Assembly (NCBI RefSeq): GCF_022267375.1
Contig: NZ_JAIZBH010000001.1
Span: forward strand, 2,961,501-3,025,500
Length of the DNA: 64,000 nucleotides
Reading direction: 5' to 3'
From: Leptospira sanjuanensis
Lineage (GTDB): Bacteria > Spirochaetota > Leptospiria > Leptospirales > Leptospiraceae
Below, in pieces: positions 50,016 to 62,980 of this stretch. The notes below the pieces were generated by a model. It was given only the letters and a program-made list of their open reading frames with translations. It was not told the origin of the DNA and made no database searches. The stretch's first letter is position 1. Each line of letters begins with the position of its first letter. The position numbers and the translations under genes are program-made.

Positions 50016-50486
50016 TTATGCGGCGACTGTATTGCGTTTTACTTCAATTAAATCAATTTTAAGTTTAATCTCTTCGGTCAAATCGTATATCTGAGGTTGC
50101 TTCTTTGTCCCTCTGATCGTCTCGACCTGATCCTTATCATAATGATATGCACAAATGACTTCTAAAGCCTCCAAAGACAATTTATCTTTGATCTTTTCAT
50201 AGGCATTCAAATAAACCTGATCAAGCTGATTTTCGAATATATCCTTAATTCGATTTTCCTTAAATAAAGCCTGCATATTAACGGAAATCGCCGAGGCTAA
50301 ATTATCTTTAGCAATTTCTAGGGAATCCCCGTATGCAAAAATTCCGAACTTAGGGCAATACGAATATACATACGTATCATCTTCAATCGTAAAGATAACG
50401 GGAACTTCAATGTGCGTTGTTAGCGCTGAAATGATTGCTTTTCCAATAGCAACACATTTGTTTATTATTTCATCTGACTGGAGCAT
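50016..50486 (-). CDS. AT-rich protein with a HicB-like N-terminal fold
   Basis: A 156-aa protein. The segment VPVIFTIEDDTYVYSYCPKFGIFAYGDSLEIAKDNLASAI (about residues 28-67) resembles the HicB antitoxin fold, where an edge strand is followed by C-P-x-x-G-x-x-x-x-G-D-(S/T)-x-x-E-A-x-x-N-x-x-x-A-I. No DNA-binding domain is obvious at the C terminus (helical, about residues 75-156). AT-rich composition and the lack of a family match to the partner suggest a recently acquired module. HicB likeness is by eye only. Confidence 0.55.
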   Translation of the reverse strand: MLQSDEIINKCVAIGKAIISALTTHIEVPVIFTIEDDTYVYSYCPKFGIFAYGDSLEIAKDNLASAISVNMQALFKENRIKDIFENQLDQVYLNAYEKIKDKLSLEALEVICAYHYDKDQVETIRGTKKQPQIYDLTEEIKLKIDLIEVKRNTVAA

Positions 50487-50617
50487 AAAAAAGACAAACC
50501 CGTCCTAATATTCACCTATGTTATTTAATCGTCAATAATTATCAACCCTTTAGAAATTCTTAAGAATGATCATAAAATTTTAACATTACCCAACTTCCTA
50601 AATATCGAAAACTTCAA

Positions 50618-51796
50618 CTACAACTTCAAGTATTCGCTTTTTAAAATGAACGAACCTTTGGAAACGATCTGCGCTCCTTCTTTCAAACCCGCTTTGATGA
50701 CAACCTCGTCTCCGACCGTATCACCCGTGATGACTTCGGTCGCCTCAAAACTTCCGTCTTCGTTTTGGAGAAAGACGATCGATTTTCCTTCGATCTCATG
50801 TACCGCTTCGAGAGGAACCGTGCGTCTCGGTTCGCCCGTATTCACGACCATTCCTTTCACCTTTGCGGTCACGGATTGTCCCGGTTTCAGTTTTCCGTTC
50901 CGGTTGGAAACCATGATTCGAAGTTTGGCGGTTCGTTTGATATTATCCAGAACCGTTCCCACGTATGCAACCTCGCCCTTAATCCCGGGAGATTTTTCAT
51001 CTCCGAGAGGATAAATCATCGCGTCGGCTCCTTCGGCGATCGTGCCCAAATCCTTTTCATACACTTCGAGAAGAACCATCAGATTGGTGAGATTGGCGAT
51101 CGTAAACAGATCCTCGTTTCTTGTGACCTGTTGTCCCTGCACGGCCTTTCTTTCGGTGACTTCTCCGTTGATCGGACTGCGGAGAACGAGGTTGGAGGAA
51201 ACGTAAACCCCTCTTTCGATTCCGGCGATTTCGCCCGGCGTCAAACCGTAGTTTTCCAGTTTGATCCGAGTCGTTTCCACTTCGGTCTTTGCGGTTTTAT
51301 ACTGCATGTTCGCGAACTCGTAGTCCTTCGCGGAGGTCACTTTCATGTCGAAGAGTTCCTTGGCCCGGTCCGCTTGAAGTTTCAACGCTTCGAGACTCGC
51401 TCTTGCTTTCACATAAGAAGCTTCCACTTCTCCGAGAACGACCGAAGAAAGAATCGCAAGAGGAGAACCTTGACTAACCCGATCCCCTTCGCGTACGAGA
51501 ACCTTTTTGATTCTCGCTTCCACGGTGGAACCGGCTCTCGCCATACTTTCCGGATCGTAGGAAATTCTTCCCGGAAGAGCGACCTCGTCAAAGGCGGAAA
51601 CTTCTTTAAGAGCGACTAACGTGAGAGGATGTCGTTTTAAAATCTCCTCGGAAACGGTGAATCTGTTTTTACTGACCGCTACGGGCTTTTTCTCTTCCGC
51701 TTTTTTGGAGAAGAATTTTTTGTAACCGAAGTATCCCGCGCTTACGATCGCAAGAAGGATAAGAGTCGTTCTATAACGGTTTAAGAAATTGATCAT
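50618..51796 (-). CDS. Efflux RND periplasmic adaptor subunit, CzcB/CusB-like
   Basis: A 392-aa membrane-fusion protein: one N-terminal anchor helix, lipoyl-like half-motifs (SPLAILSSVVLGEVEASYVKA and ITVRSPINGEV-like LRSPINGEVTERKAVQGQ), a coiled-coil hairpin between (residues about 125-190) and the beta-barrel/membrane-proximal domains (LTNLMVLLEVYEKDLGTIAEGADAMIYP). It bridges an inner-membrane pump and an outer-membrane channel. It follows the TolC-like gene by 23 bases. The RND pump gene expected next is absent. Confidence 0.88.
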   Translation of the reverse strand: MINFLNRYRTTLILLAIVSAGYFGYKKFFSKKAEEKKPVAVSKNRFTVSEEILKRHPLTLVALKEVSAFDEVALPGRISYDPESMARAGSTVEARIKKVLVREGDRVSQGSPLAILSSVVLGEVEASYVKARASLEALKLQADRAKELFDMKVTSAKDYEFANMQYKTAKTEVETTRIKLENYGLTPGEIAGIERGVYVSSNLVLRSPINGEVTERKAVQGQQVTRNEDLFTIANLTNLMVLLEVYEKDLGTIAEGADAMIYPLGDEKSPGIKGEVAYVGTVLDNIKRTAKLRIMVSNRNGKLKPGQSVTAKVKGMVVNTGEPRRTVPLEAVHEIEGKSIVFLQNEDGSFEATEVITGDTVGDEVVIKAGLKEGAQIVSKGSFILKSEYLKL

Positions 51797-51819
51797 ACAA
51801 ATCTCCGGGATGGGGCTTT

Positions 51820-53915
<2,096 letters not shown>

Positions 53916-54212
53916 TAGTGCGCGGCTCGATGCGTTCCACGAATTGGAGATTCTTGGAGAGAGGTCTAACGGTCTTTGCACCGAGTTTTGTTGAACTGCA
54001 AAATATGTCTTCTTCGCGAACATGAGAAATCGGGACTCGGGTCCAGTCTCTGAGAATCGATCGTAAAGTCGAATCAAGTTTTGTTTTTTATTCGAACCTA
54101 TTTTGAACGGTTACAATCGGGTTCTTCGGTCCGGGTCTTGCGTTTTTCTACGCTATACGAATTTTTTTGGGTCGATATGCGCTTTGTTTACGCATTTCGG
54201 AACCGAACGGAT

Positions 54213-54752
54213 ATGGGATATTTATTGCTGGATGCGGATCGGGAGATTCGCTCAACCCTTCAAAAAGATCGAATGGAAACCGTGACGTTGTTGATTCCGG
54301 AAGAAACGTGGCTTCGTTTTTCCGAAGATGAAGCTCGAAGACTTCCGAAGAAAATTCCGCAGATGTTACGGACGTATGCGAAATATCTCGCTGCTCAAAA
54401 ACGTTTGGGGAAGAATGCAGGACGAACCTTGTATCAACCGAGTCCGGGAAAATCCAAAATGAAACGAGTGAATGTTCGTTTGAGTCCCGGAAGCTGGACC
54501 TTGTTCGGAACGTTAGCGCAAGCTCACGGAGTATCGCGTTGTTTTCTTTTCAATTATTTGTTGTGGTTGGATTTTGCCGGGGTTGGCGGATCCGTCTTTG
54601 ATACTTTGAATGCGGGAGTTCCCACATTTCACACGAACTACAGTTACATCCTGCACCTCGATTTAGCCTACAACCAAGTAATCCGAAAGCTCAACTGCGA
54701 GCCCGACTCCCTATTCTACACATTAGATTACAGAGATTGGTATCCCGACTAA
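54213..54752 (+). CDS. DUF1564 family protein (Leptospira-specific)
   Basis: A 179-aa protein whose central and C-terminal part matches DUF1564: [13 protein letters not shown], then [74 protein letters not shown], then [29 protein letters not shown]. The region around [13 protein letters not shown] resembles a small ribbon-helix-helix or DNA-binding segment, but the function is unknown. Multi-copy in pathogenic Leptospira. I start at ATG 54213, which fits family length; the frame opens further upstream without support. It contains an exact GAGTTCCCAC word (54616..54625). Confidence 0.8.
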   Translation: MGYLLLDADREIRSTLQKDRMETVTLLIPEETWLRFSEDEARRLPKKIPQMLRTYAKYLAAQKRLGKNAGRTLYQPSPGKSKMKRVNVRLSPGSWTLFGTLAQAHGVSRCFLFNYLLWLDFAGVGGSVFDTLNAGVPTFHTNYSYILHLDLAYNQVIRKLNCEPDSLFYTLDYRDWYPD

Positions 54753-54809
54753 AAACGAAACATCATCCGAAACGTTTTTCAAAAAATCTCAGCGAACAAG
54801 AGGGAAGAC

Positions 54810-54901
54810 ATGTCCCGACAACAAAACCATAAATCGGAAACGAACCCGTCGACTCCCGACCCCAAAACCGACAAAACAAAAAGCCCTAAACGCATCCCGC
54901 G

Positions 54902-54905
<4 letters not shown>
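54810..54905 (+). CDS. Possible 31-aa basic peptide gene
   Basis: An ATG at 54810 has AGAGGGAAG just upstream, a good ribosome-binding site, and opens 31 codons rich in Lys, Pro, Thr and Ser. The stop overlaps the stop of the TPR gene on the other strand. No family known. It could be chance, as the reading frame is short. Confidence 0.25.
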
Positions 54906-56499
<1,594 letters not shown>

Positions 56500-56563
56500 A
56501 GTAAATGGATAAAATCCTGAGAATGGATCCGGGATTTACCCGAACTTGGGATAAAATCCTACT

Positions 56564-57105
<542 letters not shown>

Positions 57106-57109
<4 letters not shown>

Positions 57110-57771
57110 TTCTTCGCATCAACGATCTTTCGCGAGAATACGGAAAATCGAAGGCCGTCAACGGAGTTTCCTTCGACATGAACCAATCCGACTATGTCGC
57201 CATCGTAGGCCCGTCCGGTTCCGGAAAAACCACTCTGCTTTCCATGATCACCGGAATGTTGTCCAGTTCCAGCGGAGAAGTCTACTTTGACACGACCAAG
57301 GTCAGCGAAATGGGAAAGGGCTCGCTCGCCAATTTCCGCGCGAGAAACATAGGACTCATCTTTCAGTTTTCGGAATTGCTTCCTCACCTAGACGTAGAAG
57401 AGAACATTCTTCTTCCTGCGCTTCTCGTGGGAAAGTTCAGCCAAAAGGAATATTTGGAAAAATGCGAATATCTGATCTCCAGTCTTCATCTCGAATCGAT
57501 CCGCAAAAGTTATCCGAGTAAACTTTCGGGCGGACAAATCCAAATGACCGCGATCGCACGGTCGCTTATCAACGAACCGGAACTTCTTCTTGCGGACGAA
57601 CCTTCGGGAGATTTGGACCCGGAGAACAGCGAACTCGTGCGCAATCTTCTCTACGATTTCAATTCCAGAGGACTTACGATTCTATTAGTGACTCATGATA
57701 TGAATCTCGCATTCGACGCAAAAACGATCTACGAAATGAGAGAGGGAGCGTTTACCCGGGTGGTAAAATGA
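57106..57771 (+). CDS. ABC transporter ATP-binding protein, LolD/MacB type
   Basis: A 221-aa ATPase. Walker [16 protein letters not shown] (about residues 33-47), signature [15 protein letters not shown] (about residues 138-152), Walker [18 protein letters not shown]. The QMTA replaces the usual QQRVA at the signature end. It is translationally coupled to the mini-permease upstream and to the ROK gene downstream (ATGA overlap). Confidence 0.9.
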
Positions 57772-58664
57772 AATCCTATCTCGGAATCGACATCGGAGCC
57801 GGAAGCATCAAAGCAAGTCTCGTCGATACGCAAGGAACGGTTTTAAAAAGCACGTCGCGCGCAACCGGTGCGGAAACGGACGAAAAACAATTCCTCGATT
57901 CTCTCTGCAATATCGTTTCCGAAATGAAAGACGATTCCCTTACGGCGGTAGGCATCGGAAGTCCGGGACCCATCGATTCCGATAGCGGAATTCTCATCGA
58001 ATCAGCCAATCTTCCCCTTCTCAAAAACGTGGCTCTCGTAGATCATCTCAGGAAGAACTTTCAAATTCCGGTATATTATAATAATGACGCAAACCTTGCC
58101 GCCCTCGGCGAATATCGTTTCGGATTGGGTAAGAATTCCACGAATCTCGTCATTCTTACCTTAGGAACGGGACTCGGCGGAGGTTGGGTGTATCAGGGAA
58201 AATTGTTCGGCGGCTACAAAGGAAGCGGAATGGAAGCGGGTCACGTCACTTATTTCCCGAACGGCTCCTTGTGCGGCTGCGGACAAAGAGGCTGCACCGA
58301 AGCGTATTTCAGCGCGAGCGGATTCTTACATCGATACAAGGAGCAAACCGGACAGACGCTCGGTTCCGCGGAGGAATTCTTCAACAAAAGCCGCAAGGGA
58401 GAAGCGACCGCTGTGGCATTGTTAAACGAAGGAATCGACGCCCTCGCCCAACTGTGCAGAACACTGATTCATACGATCAATCCCGAAAAGATCGTATTCA
58501 CCGGAGGGCTCGTAAAATCCTGGGATCTTTTCGGGAATCCTCTTCGACAAAGAATCCAGGAAATCATCTTTCCGATCTTTCGAACATACACACAAATCCT
58601 GCCCGGAGGAAACGTATCCGGAGCCTTAGGCGCCGCCGCGCTTTGTATGGAGAATCACGAATGA
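57768..58664 (+). CDS. ROK-family sugar kinase (glucokinase-like)
   Basis: A 298-aa ROK protein. N-terminal phosphate motif [20 protein letters not shown], glycine-rich [14 protein letters not shown], sugar-binding [14 protein letters not shown], and the zinc-binding [18 protein letters not shown] (about residues 165-182). No DNA-binding domain, so it is the kinase type, probably phosphorylating glucose or a related hexose. Coupled upstream to the ABC ATPase and downstream to the HIT gene. Confidence 0.9.
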   Translation: MKSYLGIDIGAGSIKASLVDTQGTVLKSTSRATGAETDEKQFLDSLCNIVSEMKDDSLTAVGIGSPGPIDSDSGILIESANLPLLKNVALVDHLRKNFQIPVYYNNDANLAALGEYRFGLGKNSTNLVILTLGTGLGGGWVYQGKLFGGYKGSGMEAGHVTYFPNGSLCGCGQRGCTEAYFSASGFLHRYKEQTGQTLGSAEEFFNKSRKGEATAVALLNEGIDALAQLCRTLIHTINPEKIVFTGGLVKSWDLFGNPLRQRIQEIIFPIFRTYTQILPGGNVSGALGAAALCMENHE

Positions 58665-59011
58665 ACGACCCCGATTGTATCTTCTGCAAAATCGTCCGTA
58701 AGGAAATTCCCGCAAAAATCGCGTTTGAAGACGAGGAAATATTAGCATTTCATGATATAACTCCGCAGGCGCCCGTACATATCGTTTTTATCCCGAAAAA
58801 ACACGTAACGTCTCTCGCACACGTCGAAAACGAAGACGCATCCTTGCTCGGAAACATTCTTCTTAGAATGCGCGACACCGCAAAGGAACTGGGAATCGCA
58901 GAAAACGGTTACAGAATCGTAAACAACACGGGGAAAAACGGAGGACAGACGGTCTTTCACATTCATTTTCATCTTTTGGCGGAACGACGGATGATCTGGC
59001 CTCCGGGTTGA
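58661..59011 (+). CDS. HIT family protein (purine nucleoside phosphoramidase type)
   Basis: A 116-aa HIT protein. The zinc-less HINT features are clear: [13 protein letters not shown] at the N terminus, [14 protein letters not shown], and the catalytic His triad [12 protein letters not shown] near the C terminus. Members cleave AMP-amino or AMP-lysine conjugates. Its ATG overlaps the ROK stop. The membrane protein gene follows after 23 bases. Confidence 0.93.
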   Translation: MNDPDCIFCKIVRKEIPAKIAFEDEEILAFHDITPQAPVHIVFIPKKHVTSLAHVENEDASLLGNILLRMRDTAKELGIAENGYRIVNNTGKNGGQTVFHIHFHLLAERRMIWPPG

Positions 59012-59034
59012 GAGTTTAAACAAGGAACAACACA

Positions 59035-60045
59035 TTGAAACGAATTTTATTGGGAGTGATCGTCAGCGTCGTCGCTCTCGGATTTTTATTTTCCAAACTG
59101 GATCTAGGCGAGTTCGCAAGAATTCAGGAACGCTGGGAACCGTTTTATCTGATTCCCTTTTGTATCTCTTCGATTTGGGGTTTGATCCTTTTTTCCTGGC
59201 GATGGCATCTTCTGATGGGAAAACAAATCCGTTTCCGTTACGCTCTTCTTTCCTCGTTTATCGGAGTCGGCGCGAACATGTTTCTGCCGGCGCGGGGCGG
59301 AGATATCTTCCGTTTATATTTTTGCAAAAAAGAATCCGATCTTCAATATCCGACGCTCGTCACCGCTCTCTTCATCGAAAAGGTTCTGGATTTTTCGTTT
59401 ATCTTCTCCGCGGGAATCTGCGCGCTCATGTTTCTGGGAATCAAAGACGAAGGCAGCGATACGTTCTTTATCATTTCTTCCCTCGTCATCGTGGGAATTT
59501 TTGTCGGACTTATCGCGGTTCGTTTTTTAAACGAGACGATCATCGACATTCTGGCTTGGATCGCGGGCCTTGCGGGTAAGAAAGATTGGTTTCTCCATAA
59601 ACTCGCGCATTACATCCGAGACCTCGGAAACTTTTTAGTTTTAAAACGTTTTATCGTTCCCGCAATTTTAACGGCGCTTACCTGGTTGATCGGATACGCG
59701 CTCAGTTACGGAATTCTTCTTAAACTTGTGGGAATTCCAATGAGCTATCCGGGAATCGTATTCATCATGTTCGCCGGTGCGGTCGGTGTGATGGTTCCGT
59801 CCGCGCCTTCCGGCGCGGGAGTATTCCACGCTTCGGTCACCTCCTCCTTCGTTTTGATGGGAAGAAAAGCTTCGGAAGGTTTGTTCTACGCGACAACCGT
59901 CCACCTTGCGCAATTCGTTCTACAGAGCGTGTTCGCCGTGATTCTTTATTTGTATTGGATCGTGGACAGAAGGAAACGCGGACTCGGAAAAGCGGAATTT
60001 TCCCTTAAGGAATCCGAAGTCATCGAAGAAGAAAGCGAGGAATAA
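59035..60045 (+). CDS. UPF0104/lysylphosphatidylglycerol synthase TM-region family protein
   Basis: A 336-aa membrane protein with eight hydrophobic helices, matching the AglD/MprF-TM family ([36 protein letters not shown] near residue 75 and [42 protein letters not shown] near residue 258). The family includes lipid flippases and may move lipid-linked substrates. No aminoacyl-transferase domain is attached. TTG start with AAGGA upstream. Last gene of the coupled series. Confidence 0.87.
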   Translation: MKRILLGVIVSVVALGFLFSKLDLGEFARIQERWEPFYLIPFCISSIWGLILFSWRWHLLMGKQIRFRYALLSSFIGVGANMFLPARGGDIFRLYFCKKESDLQYPTLVTALFIEKVLDFSFIFSAGICALMFLGIKDEGSDTFFIISSLVIVGIFVGLIAVRFLNETIIDILAWIAGLAGKKDWFLHKLAHYIRDLGNFLVLKRFIVPAILTALTWLIGYALSYGILLKLVGIPMSYPGIVFIMFAGAVGVMVPSAPSGAGVFHASVTSSFVLMGRKASEGLFYATTVHLAQFVLQSVFAVILYLYWIVDRRKRGLGKAEFSLKESEVIEEESEE

Positions 60046-60106
60046 AAAACCCGAAATCCAATGGGAAAGTATCCCGTTTTTCGTATAATATATTCTGGGA
60101 AGAATA

Positions 60107-61963
60107 TTGGCGAAAAACATGAACGAAACAAAACTTTCCTTTCCCTGGTCCGCGGTGCGCTTTTTTAAAATAGAAACGCGGATCATTCTTCCTTTCGTTC
60201 TAGGTTGTATTCTGTTGATCGTCCTGTTAGGCGTTCTTCTTTTTTATTATCAAAAAAAGAATACGGAAACCGTTTCGATCCGAAACGTGAAATCGATCGC
60301 GGATCAAATGCTCGCGCTTCGCGTATATTATTCGGACAACATCGTCAGCAAAGCTTTGCGCGAACATACCGAAGTCACCTATAAATACAAAACCGTCGCA
60401 AAAAGTATTCCTCTTCCCGCGACCTTCGTCAAAGAATTCGGCGCACATCTCACCGATCGGTTCGAAGGAATCCGAGTCGAGTTATTCAGCGATTACCCGT
60501 TTCCGAATCGGTCAAAACCGAACGGCTTGGACGAATTTCAAAGGGAAGCTTTATACCGTTTAAAACGAAATCCCGGAAATCCGATCTACGTTTTTAGGGA
60601 AATCGACGGACAACCTTACATTCGTTATGCGCTCGCGGACCGTATGCAGGCTTCCTGCGTTCAATGTCACAATACTCATCCGGAATCTCCTAAAAAAGAT
60701 TGGAAAGTCGGAGACGTTCGAGGTGTTCTAGAAGTCAGCATCCCGGTCAGTCAGACCGAAAGCGGCGCGGATATGATTCTCTTTTCCACGATCGCGATCC
60801 TGATCGGACTCGGAACGATCTTCGTCGTCAATCAAACGAGAAGCAAACAAAACGAAGCGATCATTCTCGAACTCAACTCCAATCTTGAAAAGAAAGTCGA
60901 AACGAGAACGGCGGAACTCGCCAAGTCCAACGAAGACCTCACGCAGGCCGTGGACGAACTCGAAAAATTAATGCGAAATCTGAAGGACACACAAAACCAG
61001 CTTTTGCTTTCGGAAAAACTCGCGGCGCTCGGTCAATTAGCCGCCGGAATTACGCACGAACTCAACACGCCTCTCGGCGCGATCTCTTCGTCGTCCCGAT
61101 CCATACTCGAAGTGGTTCAAAACGAACTGAAAAATATACCGAGCCTTCTTTCCAATTTGGACGAGGAAGACACAAAGAAGTTCAGCGCCATTCTGGAAGA
61201 GGCTTTGAAACACGTTTCCGAATCCGCGATTCTTTCCAATCGGGGAATTCGTCAGGAATTAACCCGTCGTTTGGAAGCCGCCGGAATTTCCAATTCGTAT
61301 AGGATCGCAAATCTCGCGGCGGATCTGGGTCTTCACGATATGGGCGACGATCTGATTTCTCTCATCCAAACTTCGAAAGCGCTCGAGATCTTAACGGCGG
61401 TCTCTTCGTTTATCACGATCGTACGAGTGAGCAACGTCATCTCGATTGCGACGAGCAAAGCTTCCCGAGTCGTAAACGCCCTGAAGAATTACCTGCGTCC
61501 TTCCAAGGAGGAAAAGGAAGGCGGGCCGGAAAGCGTGGACCTTCACACCGAGATCGAAAATATTCTAGTACTATATCATAATAAAATAAGATACGGAGTC
61601 GAAATCGTTAAGGACTACCGGACTTCCAAAAAATGTCTGGGGGACGCGGACAAACTGAACCAGGTTTGGATCAACCTTTTGAACAACGGTCTTCAAGCCA
61701 TGAACTACAAAGGAAAGATTGAAATCTCGATCCGCGAAGAGGATTCCTGGATCGTGGTCTCCTGGACCGATTCCGGCGCGGGAATCCCTCAAGAGATTCA
61801 AGGTAAGATATTCGATCCTTTCTTTACGACCAAAAAACAGGGAGAAGGAATGGGGCTGGGGCTTGACATCTGCAAAAAAATAATCGATAATCTCGGTGGA
61901 AGGATCGAATTCGAAAGTTCGCCGGGCCGCACAAAATTCAGCGTATGGCTCAAGAGCGCCTAA
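60107..61963 (+). CDS. Sensor histidine kinase with a c-type-haem DUF3365 sensor
   Basis: A 618-aa kinase. Transmembrane helices at about residues 25-45 and 222-242 bracket a periplasmic sensor (residues about 47-220) of the DUF3365/Tll0287 type, with a c-type haem motif C184-V-Q-C187-H188. Cytoplasmic coiled coil follows, then the HisKA phosphoacceptor His317 in THELNTPLGAIS. A longer-than-usual helical insert (about residues 330-480) precedes the HATPase domain (N-box INLLNNGLQA, DSGAGIPQ and EGMGLGLDICKKI). Likely sensing redox state or a gas through haem. TTG start after GGAAG. The response-regulator gene follows 25 bases later. Confidence 0.87.
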   Translation: MAKNMNETKLSFPWSAVRFFKIETRIILPFVLGCILLIVLLGVLLFYYQKKNTETVSIRNVKSIADQMLALRVYYSDNIVSKALREHTEVTYKYKTVAKSIPLPATFVKEFGAHLTDRFEGIRVELFSDYPFPNRSKPNGLDEFQREALYRLKRNPGNPIYVFREIDGQPYIRYALADRMQASCVQCHNTHPESPKKDWKVGDVRGVLEVSIPVSQTESGADMILFSTIAILIGLGTIFVVNQTRSKQNEAIILELNSNLEKKVETRTAELAKSNEDLTQAVDELEKLMRNLKDTQNQLLLSEKLAALGQLAAGITHELNTPLGAISSSSRSILEVVQNELKNIPSLLSNLDEEDTKKFSAILEEALKHVSESAILSNRGIRQELTRRLEAAGISNSYRIANLAADLGLHDMGDDLISLIQTSKALEILTAVSSFITIVRVSNVISIATSKASRVVNALKNYLRPSKEEKEGGPESVDLHTEIENILVLYHNKIRYGVEIVKDYRTSKKCLGDADKLNQVWINLLNNGLQAMNYKGKIEISIREEDSWIVVSWTDSGAGIPQEIQGKIFDPFFTTKKQGEGMGLGLDICKKIIDNLGGRIEFESSPGRTKFSVWLKSA

Positions 61964-61988
61964 CGTATTCCAAGGACGGTACTTTCAG

Positions 61989-62396
61989 TTGACTTTAGAA
62001 AAAGAACCCAACGTGATTCTCTGCGTGGACGACGAACCGATCATTCTTCTTTCCTTAGTGCAGGAACTGAAAAACAAACTCGGACACGAATTCATCTTTG
62101 AAACGGCACAAGACTCGGACGAAGGTCTGGAAGTGATAGACGATCTGATTTCGAGAGGAACGAAGGTGGTTTTGATTCTTTCCGATTGGCTGATGCCGGG
62201 AGTCAACGGAGACGACTTTCTGATTCAGGTTCATCGAAAGTATCCGCATATCCGTTCGATTTTAGTGACCGGTCATCTCGAAGAAGGCGTTTCGGAACGG
62301 GTAAAGGAAGAAGCGGGAACTTTCACGATCATTTCCAAACCGTGGAACTCGGACGAGCTGGTCAAAGCGGTTCAATTCTGCTGTAAACAAAACTAA
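61989..62396 (+). CDS. Response regulator, single receiver domain
   Basis: A 135-aa receiver domain. Acidic pocket VDDEP (about residues 13-17), phosphoacceptor Asp in LILSDWLMPG (about residue 62), conserved Thr/Ser in ILVTGH and Lys in ISKPWNSDEL. No output domain, so it works as a phosphorelay or protein-binding switch. It is directly downstream of the haem-kinase and its natural partner. TTG start at 61989 with AAGGA upstream; a longer frame into the kinase gene is a shadow. Confidence 0.85.
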   Translation: MTLEKEPNVILCVDDEPIILLSLVQELKNKLGHEFIFETAQDSDEGLEVIDDLISRGTKVVLILSDWLMPGVNGDDFLIQVHRKYPHIRSILVTGHLEEGVSERVKEEAGTFTIISKPWNSDELVKAVQFCCKQN

Positions 62397-62480
62397 AATC
62401 CGATCCGATCGAAAAACCGATTCAATAAACGAACTGCGAAGTCCGGACGAATTTCTTCGCCGAACTTCGATTCAACGAAA

Positions 62481-62918
62481 TTACTTCTTAGCTAAAAACT
62501 GACAAGATTCCGATTTTTGGATCGGATTGTTCGGAGACATCATCTCCGCACAGCTCGTCTTTTCGATCACCGCCAAACAATCCTTAGCTGCTTGGATCTT
62601 TTCGGGAGTCGCGTTCTTCCACTCGTCTTCCTCTTTCGCTCCGGTCTTCGCTCTTTGAGCCGCCGCGCTTTCTTCCATCGAAGTCAGACAGGCTTCTTTA
62701 CTTTGAAGCATGGGAGGAATAAACTTCTTCTGAGACTCGGGCATCTTGCTGAATTGTTCCTGAGCGCATTCCACGGTTTTCGCGCAGGTGATTTCCTTGG
62801 ATTTAGTAGCAAGCGCCTGCATTTCGGCCGCAAGATTCCCGCCGGACCCTTTTCCGCAATTCGCTGCGAAAATCAACGCCGCGATCGAAACGAACAAACT
62901 CTTTTTTATACGGTTCAT
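62481..62918 (-). CDS. Cysteine-rich small lipoprotein
   Basis: A 145-aa protein with signal LFVSIAALIFAANC and lipobox AANC (Cys21). The mature part has six further cysteines (AKTVECAQ, EACLT, AKDCLAV, KTSCAEM, ESCQF and one in ITCAK), suggesting disulphide bonds in a small exported fold. It is mostly alpha-helical and charged. Not recognised. Transcribed alone, convergent with the response regulator. Confidence 0.75.
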   Translation of the reverse strand: MNRIKKSLFVSIAALIFAANCGKGSGGNLAAEMQALATKSKEITCAKTVECAQEQFSKMPESQKKFIPPMLQSKEACLTSMEESAAAQRAKTGAKEEDEWKNATPEKIQAAKDCLAVIEKTSCAEMMSPNNPIQKSESCQFLAKK

Positions 62919-62980
62919 AACCCTATCCTTTTTAAAAGCAAGAGAATGAACCGCCCGTTCTTTTTGAAAATAAATTTTTT

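Noticed and set aside
61896..61988. Upstream extension of the response regulator into the kinase gene
   Set aside because: The added residues are an out-of-frame reading of the kinase C terminus and precede the conserved receiver start; TTG 61989 fits the family.
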